NCBI GenBank assembly: GCA_900771305.1 | Contig: CAAGNL010000308.1 | Coordinates: 1-31,683 of the forward strand | From: Kiritimatiellia bacterium | GTDB taxonomy: Bacteria > Verrucomicrobiota > Kiritimatiellia > RFP12 > UBA1067 | DNA length: 31,683 nt | Reading direction: 5' to 3' | Shown: positions 8,999-16,764 of the stretch, one piece after another | Layout of the letters: each line of letters starts with the position of its first letter | Position numbering within the stretch: position 1 is the first letter of the stretch | Notes under the pieces: model-generated | What the model was told of the DNA's origin: nothing | What the model saw: the letters and a program-made list of their open reading frames with translations, nothing else | The model's database searches: none | Translations under genes and position numbers: made by a program

Positions 8999-10114
8999 TC
9001 AGGGGGAAATCACGCCGTTCGGGTAGACCACCTTGTTCTGGCCGTTTGTGGCAAGCCCCGTCACGAATTCGTTGACGGCCTGCGTCTGCATCTGCCGCTT
9101 CAGGTCGCGGGTCAGGACAAGATCCGAATCCTCGATCAGGAGCGGACGCTTGTCGACATGGAGATGGGAGAGATGGCGACGCTCGGGATTGAGCTCGTTT
9201 CCGTCCGCATCCTTTTCCGCAGGCAGGATCTTGTCAACCCGCACGACGCGGTAGCCGTTGTCGTCTTCCAGAATCTCGGACAGCTCCCCCTCCTTGAGGG
9301 CGAAGACCTTGGCGGCATGGGTGGCATTGTTGAAATCGTCGGCGGTAAACGTACCCCAGTCCCCGCCCTCGCCCAAGCCGCAGGCCTCCAGTTCGGCGGC
9401 CACGGCCGTCCAGGTCTGCCGGCCTGAACGGAATTGCGTACACGCCTTTTCAAGCGCGGCCCGCGCCACGGCGTTGGTCGCCCGGCTGGCGGTATTCTCC
9501 ACCTGGACCTGTTTCTTCACGGCTTCCACAAAGGCTTCGTCCACGGTCGCCTTCGGGGGAATCTTCTCGTGAATGACCTTGGCGATGATACACGCGACAC
9601 ACTGCTCGTAGAGGAAATAGTGCGCACCGTGGGCATAGCCCTTGAGAAGCCGGGCGACAGTCTGCTTTTTCTGCTTGGCGGCCGCGCGGATGCGCGCAGA
9701 GACGGCCTCCAGAACCTCGTTCGTCGTGACGAGCCCGCTCCTGAACGCCTCGTCGACCAGCAGCCGCTGACCGACGAAGATGCGCGGGTATGCCCGGCGA
9801 TGCTCCTCCAGCATCTTGTCCGCCACGAGAGGGCTTGTCTTTTTCTGCTCCAGAATCCCCTTCAGATAAAGGGCCATCAGCGTCTCGAATGTTCCCTTGG
9901 TCAGAACCCGCCCATTGACGGCCACAAGGACGGCGTTCGACGCCAGCTCAGCAAACGGACGTGTCACGCCGTTCGTGAGCGCAACAGCGGGCGGACAGGC
10001 TTCCAGCAGGAGCGCCTCCTGGGGGACGCGCCAGTCCGCATCGGGATCCCGGGAACACCCCGTTCCGAAACCGAGAAGGGCAACGAGACAAAGACAGGGC
10101 AACGGAGTTCGCAC
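8999..10114 (-). CDS. Parvulin-type peptidyl-prolyl isomerase lipoprotein (SurA/PpiC-like)
   Basis: The predicted protein is 371 residues with a GTG start; an AGAAGG sequence lies about 10 bases upstream. The N-terminus is a lipoprotein signal: hydrophobic LCLVALLG, then G-T-G-C with Cys20 as the likely lipidated residue. Residues 60-90 resemble the SurA N-terminal 'VAVNGRVLT' strand-helix. Residues 240-300 match the core of a parvulin domain: G-G-D-W-G-T-F, then A-x-x-V-F-A-L-K-E-G-E-L-S, then N-G-Y-R-V-V-R-V. Family knowledge says such proteins catalyse cis-trans isomerisation of prolyl bonds and chaperone exported proteins in the periplasm. It is followed 78 bases later by a gene for a giant exported beta-rich protein, a plausible client. 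The substrate link is inference. Confidence 0.82.
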   Translation of the reverse strand: MRTPLPCLCLVALLGFGTGCSRDPDADWRVPQEALLLEACPPAVALTNGVTRPFAELASNAVLVAVNGRVLTKGTFETLMALYLKGILEQKKTSPLVADKMLEEHRRAYPRIFVGQRLLVDEAFRSGLVTTNEVLEAVSARIRAAAKQKKQTVARLLKGYAHGAHYFLYEQCVACIIAKVIHEKIPPKATVDEAFVEAVKKQVQVENTASRATNAVARAALEKACTQFRSGRQTWTAVAAELEACGLGEGGDWGTFTADDFNNATHAAKVFALKEGELSEILEDDNGYRVVRVDKILPAEKDADGNELNPERRHLSHLHVDKRPLLIEDSDLVLTRDLKRQMQTQAVNEFVTGLATNGQNKVVYPNGVISP

Positions 10115-10165
10115 AGCGGGAGTACCTTCTAGAAAATGGGCTTAACAGTTAACGAATGTACAGGA

Positions 10166-10192
10166 GGAGAGGGTCTGTTTCCACACCCTCTC
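10166..10192 (-). terminator. Stem-loop between secreted-protein gene and isomerase gene
   Basis: A perfect 8-bp stem (GAGAGGGT at 10167-10174 with ACCCTCTC at 10185-10192) encloses a 10-base loop, 48 bases after the stop of the gene ending at 10241. No clear T-run follows on the minus strand, so intrinsic termination is only possible. It could instead stabilise mRNA ends. Confidence 0.4.
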
Positions 10193-10240
10193 TCCCCCGT
10201 CTGGAATCAGTCTAGATGAACTGGACTGCTTCGCGGCATC

Positions 10241-11563
10241 TTACTTGAGGCCGTAGTAGGTCGCGAACTGCGGCGTGACCATCGGGAGCGCGAAGCGGTT
10301 GGAGGCCGACTTCACGTAAATCTCCGTACCATCGTAGAGGTTCGCCGACTTGTTGAGCTTGAGCGCCGCGCCCTTGATCGCACCCCAGAGCGGAAGCGTA
10401 TTGACCGCAGGAACAATCAGACGCACCTCGTCGTCCGTCAAGTCACGCGCCACGCCACCCTTGGCGTTGTAGAACTTGCGGTTCCACTTGATCGACCACG
10501 AACCGTAGATCACGTCCGTCGTCTCCTGCTCGACCGCACCGTCGTTCCACATGTCGTTCTGCCAAGCATCAGGCGCGAACGTCGCGGCGACATCAAGGCG
10601 TGCACAGTTGAACTGGTCTTCCCACGCTTCGCCGTCAAACCACGAATAGGCCGTGTTCTTGGCATCAATACCATTCTCGGTGCAGAGGAAGAGCCCACCC
10701 TTCAAGTTGCCTGTCAGCGTGTCGAGAACAATCTCGGACGTCGTGGTCTCCGTCAGACCGCAGCAGAGGTCGCCCGTCGTCTCAGTCGGAACGGCGTACT
10801 TGCCGATGCCGGCACCGTTCATCCACGTGTCGTGGTAGTAGTTGACGGGCAATTTGCTCGGCCAATTGATCTGAAGGCCCGTCGGAAGGTTCGCATCCCA
10901 GGCCGCCTCGAAAACGTCAAAGGGCGAAACGGCTCCCGTCTTGAACCAGTTCGGGCCATTGAACTGACCGAAGAGGTAGATCGACGTCCAGACGTAGTCC
11001 GCATAGGCCGACATACCGGGCGTGTTCGCCGCCGGAGCCGCCGGAGCCGTACCACGATCCGTAATCACGCCGCCGATCACATCCAGCTGCGTGCGGACGC
11101 AGGCGACGGAATCACCGCCGACGAAGAGCGTACCTTCGGCCATGCCGGAGGAAGCCTTGTGGGCCTTCTTGAACTGCGTGTCGATCCACTTCGCGTCGAG
11201 CACCGCCGGGAGGATCTTCGGGGCGCGCACCTTGGCCTCAGCCTTGGAGTTCTGCACCACGAGGAAGCCACGGTTGCGGCCGTAGTCGAATGCCGGCGCC
11301 GTGCTCGGGAACGGATCCGCCGCCGTAATCGTCGGGCTGGTCACGCCGTCCGCGTCCATGATGAGATAACCCTTGAGGGAGGCCGACTTCGCGTACTTCT
11401 GATAGACGATGCCGGAGAAGTTCGCCGTTTTGATCTTGACTTCCTTCAGGTACATGTGCTTGACGGAGGCCTTGTAGTCGAAGACCTGCGGGGCACCGAA
11501 CACGCTGCCGGCAACGGCGAGGCCGAGCGTGGCAATCATGAGTTTCTTCATTGTGTTCTTCAT
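10241..11563 (-). CDS. Secreted protein of unknown function
   Basis: I do not recognise this family. The likely start is the ATG at 11563 (MKNTMKK..., 440 residues). ATG 11551 (MKKLMIA...) is an equally possible start with a weak GAAG ribosome site, and an upstream in-frame start at 11605 would add 14 unlikely residues. A clear signal peptide follows (KKLMIATLGLAVAGSVFG-A). The mature protein is polar and rich in aromatics and Asn/Asp, with no transmembrane segment or catalytic motif. It has Ala/Pro-rich stretch near residues 180-195 and a Cys pair (L-C-C-G) near 280. Composition and length suggest a beta-rich exported or surface protein. It lies between a recombinase gene and the isomerase lipoprotein gene on the same strand. 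Codons are regular, which argues for a well-expressed gene. Confidence 0.8.
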   Translation of the reverse strand: MKNTMKKLMIATLGLAVAGSVFGAPQVFDYKASVKHMYLKEVKIKTANFSGIVYQKYAKSASLKGYLIMDADGVTSPTITAADPFPSTAPAFDYGRNRGFLVVQNSKAEAKVRAPKILPAVLDAKWIDTQFKKAHKASSGMAEGTLFVGGDSVACVRTQLDVIGGVITDRGTAPAAPAANTPGMSAYADYVWTSIYLFGQFNGPNWFKTGAVSPFDVFEAAWDANLPTGLQINWPSKLPVNYYHDTWMNGAGIGKYAVPTETTGDLCCGLTETTTSEIVLDTLTGNLKGGLFLCTENGIDAKNTAYSWFDGEAWEDQFNCARLDVAATFAPDAWQNDMWNDGAVEQETTDVIYGSWSIKWNRKFYNAKGGVARDLTDDEVRLIVPAVNTLPLWGAIKGAALKLNKSANLYDGTEIYVKSASNRFALPMVTPQFATYYGLK

Positions 11564-11799
11564 TTCTGGGGCTTGCGCCCCTTGACCGTTCGTCCGTCCG
11601 GCCACCCGGCCTCGCGTTCTACTTGGTGGTTAACTTGTTGTGCCTTCTTCCACTTCTGCGGACCGTCGTACTGACGCCCGGAGTTAACCCAGGTCCGGAC
11701 ATCCCATCCGGGCCCGCGTCGGGCGCAGGTGGGCCGGGAGCGGTATCTTCCAACGGAAGTTCTAACGGCGGGGTGGCAGACGACGGCGTGGCAGGGCGT
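11564..11799 (-). other. Leader/intergenic region after the recombinase gene, with a GCAA-tetraloop hairpin
   Basis: This 236-base gap separates the recombinase stop from the secreted-protein start. It contains a perfect hairpin on the minus strand (GGGGC-GCAA-GCCCC, 11568-11581) ending five bases before the ATG at 11563, and a GGCC-GGGT-GGCC hairpin further upstream. The recombinase frame stays open after its stop down to a TGA that overlaps the ATG at 11563, but has no start codon. A short Pro-rich frame (11619-11816) also crosses the region; I do not call it a gene. No convincing promoter or attachment site was found. Confidence 0.4.
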
Positions 11800-12975
11800 T
11801 TATGCCCTTTGCCCATCGGGGGAAGCGGCGATGGGTTGCTTCAACGGATTTCTAACCACCAGGGGCGGGATGGCCCGGAGGACGGCTCTTTGAAGCGTAT
11901 CGGCCGACGGTTGGGTGTAGCGCGCGTGCATGCCGCCGCCCGCGTGGCCGGTGATGGCGTCCGTGACGTGGGGCGGAATGCCCGCCTCGTCCATGAGGGA
12001 GATGAACGTCGCGCGCAGGGAGTGGAAACTCGCGCGCGCGGGACCCTTGTTGACGATGCCGACGGCGCGGAAGGCGGCCGTGAGGGGCTTCGTCGGGCGC
12101 TTCCGCGCGGCGGCGGGGAAGAGGAAGTCCCCGTCGGCGGGTGCCTGCCGGCGGCGCTGGACGATCGCGCGGGCCTCGCCGACGAGTGGGATGAGCAGAA
12201 GGCGCTTCTTGCTGTGGCGGACCTTGTTGGGCTGGAGGCGGAGAAACGCGCCGTCCGGCGTGGTCTCGCCGCGTTCAAGCTCGGCCACGTCGGAGAGGCG
12301 CAGGCCCGTGTAGTAGCCGAGGACGAGCATGTCCGCATAGGCGGCCGGATCGGACGGAAGGGGGGATGCCCGCCACAGCGCGTCGTGGACGCGGCGGATC
12401 TCGTCCGTCGTCAGACGGCGGTAGAATTCGCCGACCTTCCCGCTGTCGACGCTGGACGCGCCGCGCAGACGGGCTTCCGCGCGCCAGACCTCCGCGTCGA
12501 GGCCGAGCACGTCCCAGACGCGGCGGTAGAAGCGGATCATGCGCCCGGCGGAGAGGTACTTCTTCCGCAGGGTGTCCGCGAGGGTGCGCGCGTCCGCCGC
12601 CGTGAGGTCGTCCGGTGCGCGCGTGCGCGCGGTCTGCGCGAGCAGGTCGAGCCAGTGGCGGTAACTCGCGTGGCTGGCGGCCGGGACGGGGACGCGGACG
12701 CTGGCGAGGAAGTCCTCCCAGAGCCCGCTCCACCCGGGCGTCGAGCGGCACTCGATGCGCTGGAGGCGGCGCCGGGCCTGTTCGCCCAGGCGGACGAGCT
12801 GGCGCAGCCAGGCCGTCTGTCCGCCGTCGTCGGCGGGGACGAGCAGGCGTGCGCGCACGCGCGCAAGGCGGAGGTCGCTGGTCTTCAGGGGCGTCCAGTT
12901 CTGTTGGGCGTGGATGCGCGAAACATAGTAAAGCGCGCGCCCTTTTCGCTGAATTGATCCAAATGAAAGCTTCAT
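11800..12975 (-). CDS. Tyrosine recombinase / phage-type integrase
   Basis: The product is 391 residues from ATG 12975; a start at 13038 would add 21 residues that lack family character. The C-terminal catalytic domain is complete. Arg226 is in Y-T-G-L-R, His318 and Arg321 are in F-H-S-L-R, His344 is in T-G-H-A-G, and the nucleophile Tyr353 is in A-R-Y-T-Q. A basic segment (N-K-V-R-H-S-K-K-R) between patches probably supplies the catalytic Lys. Residues 80-190 fit the helical core-binding domain. Such enzymes cut and rejoin DNA through a 3'-phosphotyrosine, for integration, excision or resolution. There is no integron-specific insert that I can see, no neighbouring phage genes, no tRNA and no obvious attachment repeats, so its target is unknown. 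It is divergent from the plus-strand block beginning at 13071. Confidence 0.9.
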   Translation of the reverse strand: MKLSFGSIQRKGRALYYVSRIHAQQNWTPLKTSDLRLARVRARLLVPADDGGQTAWLRQLVRLGEQARRRLQRIECRSTPGWSGLWEDFLASVRVPVPAASHASYRHWLDLLAQTARTRAPDDLTAADARTLADTLRKKYLSAGRMIRFYRRVWDVLGLDAEVWRAEARLRGASSVDSGKVGEFYRRLTTDEIRRVHDALWRASPLPSDPAAYADMLVLGYYTGLRLSDVAELERGETTPDGAFLRLQPNKVRHSKKRLLLIPLVGEARAIVQRRRQAPADGDFLFPAAARKRPTKPLTAAFRAVGIVNKGPARASFHSLRATFISLMDEAGIPPHVTDAITGHAGGGMHARYTQPSADTLQRAVLRAIPPLVVRNPLKQPIAASPDGQRA

Positions 12976-13070
12976 GAGATGGCCTTGTTCCTGTCTTGTG
13001 CCGTGGATGGGAGAAAAAGAAGTTTGATTTTCTGTCATCCGGGCAACACGGGCGCATATAGTATCATAAG

Positions 13071-13916
13071 ATGAAGAATGTCAAATTCATGGTCGCGGGG
13101 CTGGCGGTTGCGCTCATCTGCATGGGCGTGGCCTACGTCCACTTTTCGGGCGGGGGCGAGACCGGGCCTTCGGACGCGCCGACGGGCGTGCGCCGCACCG
13201 ACGCCAAGGCGCAGGACAGGGCGACGCGGAAGCGCGTCCGCGCCGCTCGGATCGCGCAGGCCGCGAAGAAGCCCGTGGACGAGGTGGTCAAGAGGGAGAA
13301 GCCGTCCTTTGAGCTGGACGATGCGGACGAAGCCGCGCTCACGGCGGAGCAGCGTGCGCTCATCGAGGCCATCCGCAAGGCGCTGGACGAGGACGACCAC
13401 AAGACGGTGCTGGCGCTCGTGCAGAAGCTGCAGAAGGCCAAGGAGTGGCCGGACGGCATTCCTCTGCCAATCCGGCGGGCGGCGTTGGAGGCCGTGTCGT
13501 GGATCGGCATGTCGGCCCTGCCCGAGATTGCGGGCTTTCTGGGGGACGGCGACAAGGAAGTCGTGGAGGACGCCATCGAAGCCTATGAAAGCGCGCTCAT
13601 CGAGGCGAACGGCGACCGCGAGCTTTCGGCGGTCGTGACGGCGGCGGCGGCCGTGATCGCCGACGTCGATGCGATGGACTCGATCTTGATGAGCCTCAAC
13701 GAGATGCGGCCCTCCGTTGCCGTGGCGACGATCAAGCAGATTTGGGAGACGGGTACGGACGCCGCGAAGGCGGCCCTGCGCGAGGCGATCGAGTTCCTGA
13801 CAGGCGAGGAGAACATCACGACGCCGGAGCAGCTGGACAATTGGTACAACGACCCCTCCGGCGACAACCGCGACGACGAGGACGCCGAAGAGTTCTACGG
13901 GCCGTCGCAGGACTGA
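13071..13916 (+). CDS. Membrane-anchored helical-repeat protein of unknown function
   Basis: The 281-residue product has an N-terminal hydrophobic segment (about 6-25) after a short basic start, so it is anchored in the membrane or exported. Residues 30-75 are charged and unstructured-looking with many Arg/Lys. Residues 85-250 are amphipathic alpha-helices in HEAT-like pairs (for example R-R-A-A-L-E-A-V-S-W-I-G, then A-L-P-E-I-A-G-F-L). The C-terminus is very acidic (DDEDAEEFYG). No enzyme motif is present. No Shine-Dalgarno sequence is seen. A TATA-rich stretch (13056-13068) ends just before the ATG and could be a -10 region giving a leaderless mRNA, but no -35 is evident. A receptor-like Ser/Thr kinase follows with its own promoter, so a functional link to it is only possible. 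Confidence 0.75.
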   Translation: MKNVKFMVAGLAVALICMGVAYVHFSGGGETGPSDAPTGVRRTDAKAQDRATRKRVRAARIAQAAKKPVDEVVKREKPSFELDDADEAALTAEQRALIEAIRKALDEDDHKTVLALVQKLQKAKEWPDGIPLPIRRAALEAVSWIGMSALPEIAGFLGDGDKEVVEDAIEAYESALIEANGDRELSAVVTAAAAVIADVDAMDSILMSLNEMRPSVAVATIKQIWETGTDAAKAALREAIEFLTGEENITTPEQLDNWYNDPSGDNRDDEDAEEFYGPSQD

Positions 13917-13931
13917 CGGCGCGGGGCGGCC

Positions 13932-13961
13932 TTGACGCGCAGGTGGTTCGTGTGTTATCCT
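13932..13961 (+). promoter_or_regulatory. Sigma70-type promoter for the kinase-sigma pair
   Basis: TTGACG (13932-13937) and TATCCT (13956-13961) are separated by 18 bases. Transcription would begin near 13968, leaving a leader of about 19 bases with a GAGG ribosome site just before ATG 13987. Confidence 0.6.
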
Positions 13962-13986
13962 AGGGCCCGAAAGCGGATTTGAGGCT

Positions 13987-15339
13987 ATGAAGATTGGTGC
14001 ATACGACGTCATCCGCGTCCTGGGGACGGGCGGCATGAGCGAGGTCTACGAGGCGGAGAATCCACGCCTCGGAAGCCGCCATGCGCTGAAGGTCTACACG
14101 TATCGGAACGACGATCCTGACGTGCGGCGGCGGTTCGACGTGGAGGGGCGGCTCCTGGCCCGGCTGGGCCATCCGCGCATCGTCAAGGTGACGGACATCG
14201 GGGAGACGGACGAGGGGAAGCCCTACTTCGTGATGGACCTCGTGCTGGCGCCGGACGGCAACCCGAAAAGCCTCGCCGACGTGGGCGACGGCGAGGCCGA
14301 CGAGGAGACGATCGGGCGGTGGTACGACGACATCCGCGACGCGCTCGCCTACATCCACGGCAAGGGCGTGATCCACCGCGACCTCAAGCTCCAGAACGTG
14401 CTGATCGGCCCGGACGGACACGCCGTGCTGACGGACTTCGGCATCTCGCGCGTCTTCGACCCCGAGGGCGGGCGCAACACCGTGGTGGACACGGTGCAGA
14501 CGCTGATCGGCATCCGGGACGGGAAGAAGACGGTGATGGGGTCCGTCGGCTACATGGCGCCCGAGGTCGAGATGGGCGTGGCGGCGACGGAGCGGAGCGA
14601 CTGGTATGCGCTGGGCGTGATCGCGTACAGGTTGCTGACGGGGACGTGGTGCGACGCGCGGACCGATGTGGCGGAGATGCTGGAGACGTACGATCCCGTC
14701 TGGCGGCGCATCATCCCGAAGCTGCTGCACGCGAACCCCGAGGGGCGCGAATGCCTCTCTTATGCCGAGGAGAAGGCGGCGGACGTCGAGCGGAGGCTGG
14801 CGCGGCTGGAGGAGAAATGCGCACGCGAGAAGACACGCGGGCATCGGGCGCGCCACGTGGCGCGGGCGCTCGTGGGCGTGGCTCTGGCGCTGGCGGCCGG
14901 TCTGGGCGCGGGGATCTGGTTCGTCCGGTCGGACGCGCGGGCGCTGCGCGCGAAGATGCAGTGGTACGAGACGCGGCCCCAGCCCATTCCCTTCGACCTC
15001 CTGTTCCAGATTCCCGCCGCCGCGAAGGGGGAGGAGCAGACCAACGAGAAGGGGGACGTGGTGATGCCGTCGCGCGCAGACTTCGCCGTCGCGCGGGACG
15101 ACGCCTTCATCCTGACGCGGACGATCCTGTCTGGCCTTCAGATGGGGACGCTGACCGTGGAGAAGGCCGCCGAACGGCTGGAACATCTGCGCGACGCCCT
15201 GGACGAGGACGCGGAGGAGTCGCCGTTCGACGCGGTCGAGTTCGCCGGCGAGCCTTATCTGCAGAACGGCGACAACCTGCCGCTCCAGATGCTGCTCGAC
15301 GGCGCCGTCGAACGTTTGAGGAAGATCGCCGAGCAATGA
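13987..15339 (+). CDS. Transmembrane Ser/Thr protein kinase (PknB-type)
   Basis: The 450-residue product carries a full Hanks-type kinase domain. It has the glycine loop L-G-T-G-G-M-S-E-V-Y (12-21), the ATP lysine in H-A-L-K (Lys35), the catalytic H-R-D-L-K-L-Q-N (130-137, Asp132), D-F-G (150-152) and A-P-E (191-193). A basic juxtamembrane stretch (about 265-290) precedes one transmembrane helix at about 293-313. The remaining 135 residues form a small extracytoplasmic domain of unknown fold, possibly a sensor. The family phosphorylates Ser/Thr on cytosolic partners. The stop codon overlaps the start of an ECF-type sigma factor (ATGA), so the two are translationally coupled and the sigma factor is the likely target. 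A good promoter lies just upstream. Confidence 0.93.
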   Translation: MKIGAYDVIRVLGTGGMSEVYEAENPRLGSRHALKVYTYRNDDPDVRRRFDVEGRLLARLGHPRIVKVTDIGETDEGKPYFVMDLVLAPDGNPKSLADVGDGEADEETIGRWYDDIRDALAYIHGKGVIHRDLKLQNVLIGPDGHAVLTDFGISRVFDPEGGRNTVVDTVQTLIGIRDGKKTVMGSVGYMAPEVEMGVAATERSDWYALGVIAYRLLTGTWCDARTDVAEMLETYDPVWRRIIPKLLHANPEGRECLSYAEEKAADVERRLARLEEKCAREKTRGHRARHVARALVGVALALAAGLGAGIWFVRSDARALRAKMQWYETRPQPIPFDLLFQIPAAAKGEEQTNEKGDVVMPSRADFAVARDDAFILTRTILSGLQMGTLTVEKAAERLEHLRDALDEDAEESPFDAVEFAGEPYLQNGDNLPLQMLLDGAVERLRKIAEQ

Positions 15340-15980
15340 GCGCCACGTTTCCAGAGACGGCGGTTACGCTGATCGCGAAGATCAAGGACCTTGGCCCCGC
15401 CTCGGATTCCGCCGCCTGGGTGCGGTTCTGGAACGCCTATTCCGGCGCGATCCGCCAGTTCGCGGCGATGAAGGGCGGCGAGGAGAATGCGGACGACATC
15501 GTGATGCTCGTGCTCGGCAAGCTCGTGGACGTGCTGCGCAAGGGGCAGTATACGCCCGAAAAGGGGCGGTTCCACTCCTATCTCGCGACGATGATCGTGA
15601 ACGAGGTCCACATGCTGCACCGCCGGAACGTGGCGCGTGGCAACGACCGGAGGGTGTCGATCGACGCCCTGCACGACGACCACGACGGGGAGGGGGCGCG
15701 CTCGGTGGGGGAGACGCTGGTCGCCGCGGAGGAGTCGCCGGAGGCGATCGACGCGGCGTGGCGCCAGGCCGTCCTGAAGTCCGCCGTGGAGCACGTGCTG
15801 ACGAAGACGGCGCTTTCCGAACGCGACCGGAACGTCTATCGCGCCTACGCGCTGGAGGGGCGCGACATCGCCGAGGTCGCGCGCACGTTCGGGATTTCCC
15901 GAAATTCCGTGAGCCAGATCAAGACGCGCATCGACAAACGCATCGTCAGCGTCGGGCGCGAACTCATACGCGGCGCCTGA
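15336..15980 (+). CDS. ECF-type RNA polymerase sigma factor, coupled to the kinase
   Basis: The ATG at 15336 overlaps the kinase stop by four bases and gives 214 residues. The same frame is open far upstream inside the kinase gene, but that part is Arg-rich shadow sequence. Residues 26-95 fit sigma region 2 (W-V-R-F-W-N-A-Y, then D-D-I-V-M-L-V-L-G-K-L, then F-H-S-Y-L-A-T-M-I-V-N). Residues 155-205 fit region 4, with a helix-turn-helix of the form D-I-A-E-V-A-R-T-F-G-I-S-R-N-S-V. ECF factors direct RNA polymerase to stress or surface-response promoters and usually have an anti-sigma partner. None is seen here; instead a transmembrane kinase precedes it. ECF groups paired with Ser/Thr kinases are known in Planctomycetes and relatives, so control by phosphorylation is likely but inferred. 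Confidence 0.87.
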   Translation: MSATFPETAVTLIAKIKDLGPASDSAAWVRFWNAYSGAIRQFAAMKGGEENADDIVMLVLGKLVDVLRKGQYTPEKGRFHSYLATMIVNEVHMLHRRNVARGNDRRVSIDALHDDHDGEGARSVGETLVAAEESPEAIDAAWRQAVLKSAVEHVLTKTALSERDRNVYRAYALEGRDIAEVARTFGISRNSVSQIKTRIDKRIVSVGRELIRGA

Positions 15981-16019
15981 TGCGCGGGCGCCCACGATGT
16001 GGAAGGAGGAAGACGAACC

Positions 16020-16589
16020 ATGGCCGCAAAGACGACGAAACGACTGATTGAGGTTCTGCTGGTGGACTGCGAGATGACGGGGGTGCCGGAGAGGGGACTG
16101 CTGAAGAGCCGAAATCTTGGGGCCGTGGACCTGATCTGGCCGCGGGCCAGCATCGCCAAGAAAAGTTCGGCGCGCGAGTTTGTCTTCAAGAAGGGCAAGG
16201 TCGACTTCACCGCGGAGCCCTGGGCGAAGCGTGTCCTCTTCCGCGAGGAGGTGGAGGGCCATACGGCCTTCGCGGTCTCCATCACCGAGCCTGTCACGGT
16301 GCAGAAGATCCGCAAGTTCATGAAGCTCACCGCCAAGTATGCCCTGAAGCAGGGCGCGGACTTCGTCGAGAAGTCGATGCTGGGCTTTGGTGATCTGGCG
16401 TCCTCCCCCGTGGATGCGCTCGCTGCCATGGTGGGCGAGAACGACGCGCCGAAGATCATCGCCCAGGGCGTGTTCGATCTGATGGAATTGCCGGCCGAGG
16501 GCGAGGAGGTATTGGTGACGGTGCCGCTCTTCCGTCCGAAACTGCTCAAGGGACAGACGGGGACGTTGACGCTCGCCGTACGCGGATGA
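16020..16589 (+). CDS. Small protein of unknown function
   Basis: ATG 16020 follows a strong GGAAGGAGGAAG ribosome site and gives 189 residues; an in-frame start at 15999 lies upstream of that site. I do not recognise the family. There is no signal peptide or transmembrane helix, so it is probably cytoplasmic. Alternating hydrophobic strands (R-L-I-E-V-L-L-V-D; H-T-A-F-A-V-S-I-T; E-V-L-V-T-V-P-L-F) and a central helix suggest an alpha/beta or beta-sandwich fold. It starts 39 bases after the sigma gene and could belong to the same transcript, as a target or co-regulator of the kinase-sigma pair. It could also be independent. Confidence 0.7.
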   Translation: MAAKTTKRLIEVLLVDCEMTGVPERGLLKSRNLGAVDLIWPRASIAKKSSAREFVFKKGKVDFTAEPWAKRVLFREEVEGHTAFAVSITEPVTVQKIRKFMKLTAKYALKQGADFVEKSMLGFGDLASSPVDALAAMVGENDAPKIIAQGVFDLMELPAEGEEVLVTVPLFRPKLLKGQTGTLTLAVRG

Positions 16590-16631
16590 TGGCGGAATTG
16601 CCGTCTGCCTGAGCTTGAGTTGAACCCGAAT

Positions 16632-16664
16632 CTTGACGTACGGATGGCGTGAAGTCAAGTTTTA
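16632..16664 (+). terminator. Weak terminator-like inverted repeat
   Basis: CTTGAC (16632-16637) and GTCAAG (16654-16659) are exact complements across a 16-base loop and are followed by TTTTAT. The stem is only 6 bp, so this is a weak candidate. It lies in the 175-base gap before the addB-like gene, where no clear promoter was found. Confidence 0.25.
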
Positions 16665-16764
16665 TCTATGCCATTTAGATGGGCTTTCTGAGTCGAAAAC
16701 TTCGAGGTTGATCGCCGTTCCGCATAAGAGTTCACGTCCTCCCCCGTTTATTCTTCGGAGAGAC

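Noticed and set aside
11606..11800. Integron-like attC site next to the recombinase
   Set aside because: GTTAAC and TTCTAAC strings occur, but the R and L box order and pairing of attC are not met, and the recombinase shows no integron-specific insert.
11619..11816. 65-residue Pro/Thr-rich frame overlapping the recombinase end
   Set aside because: Low complexity, no ribosome site separate from the overlapping gene, no recognisable domain.
14319..15335. Upstream in-frame extension of the sigma factor gene
   Set aside because: It overlaps the kinase domain in another frame and is Arg/Gly/Ala-rich. The ATGA-coupled start at 15336 fits the family length.
16590..16764. Promoter for the addB-like gene from TTGACG (16633) with TATCTA (16663)
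   Set aside because: The spacing is 24 bases, too long for a sigma70-type promoter.
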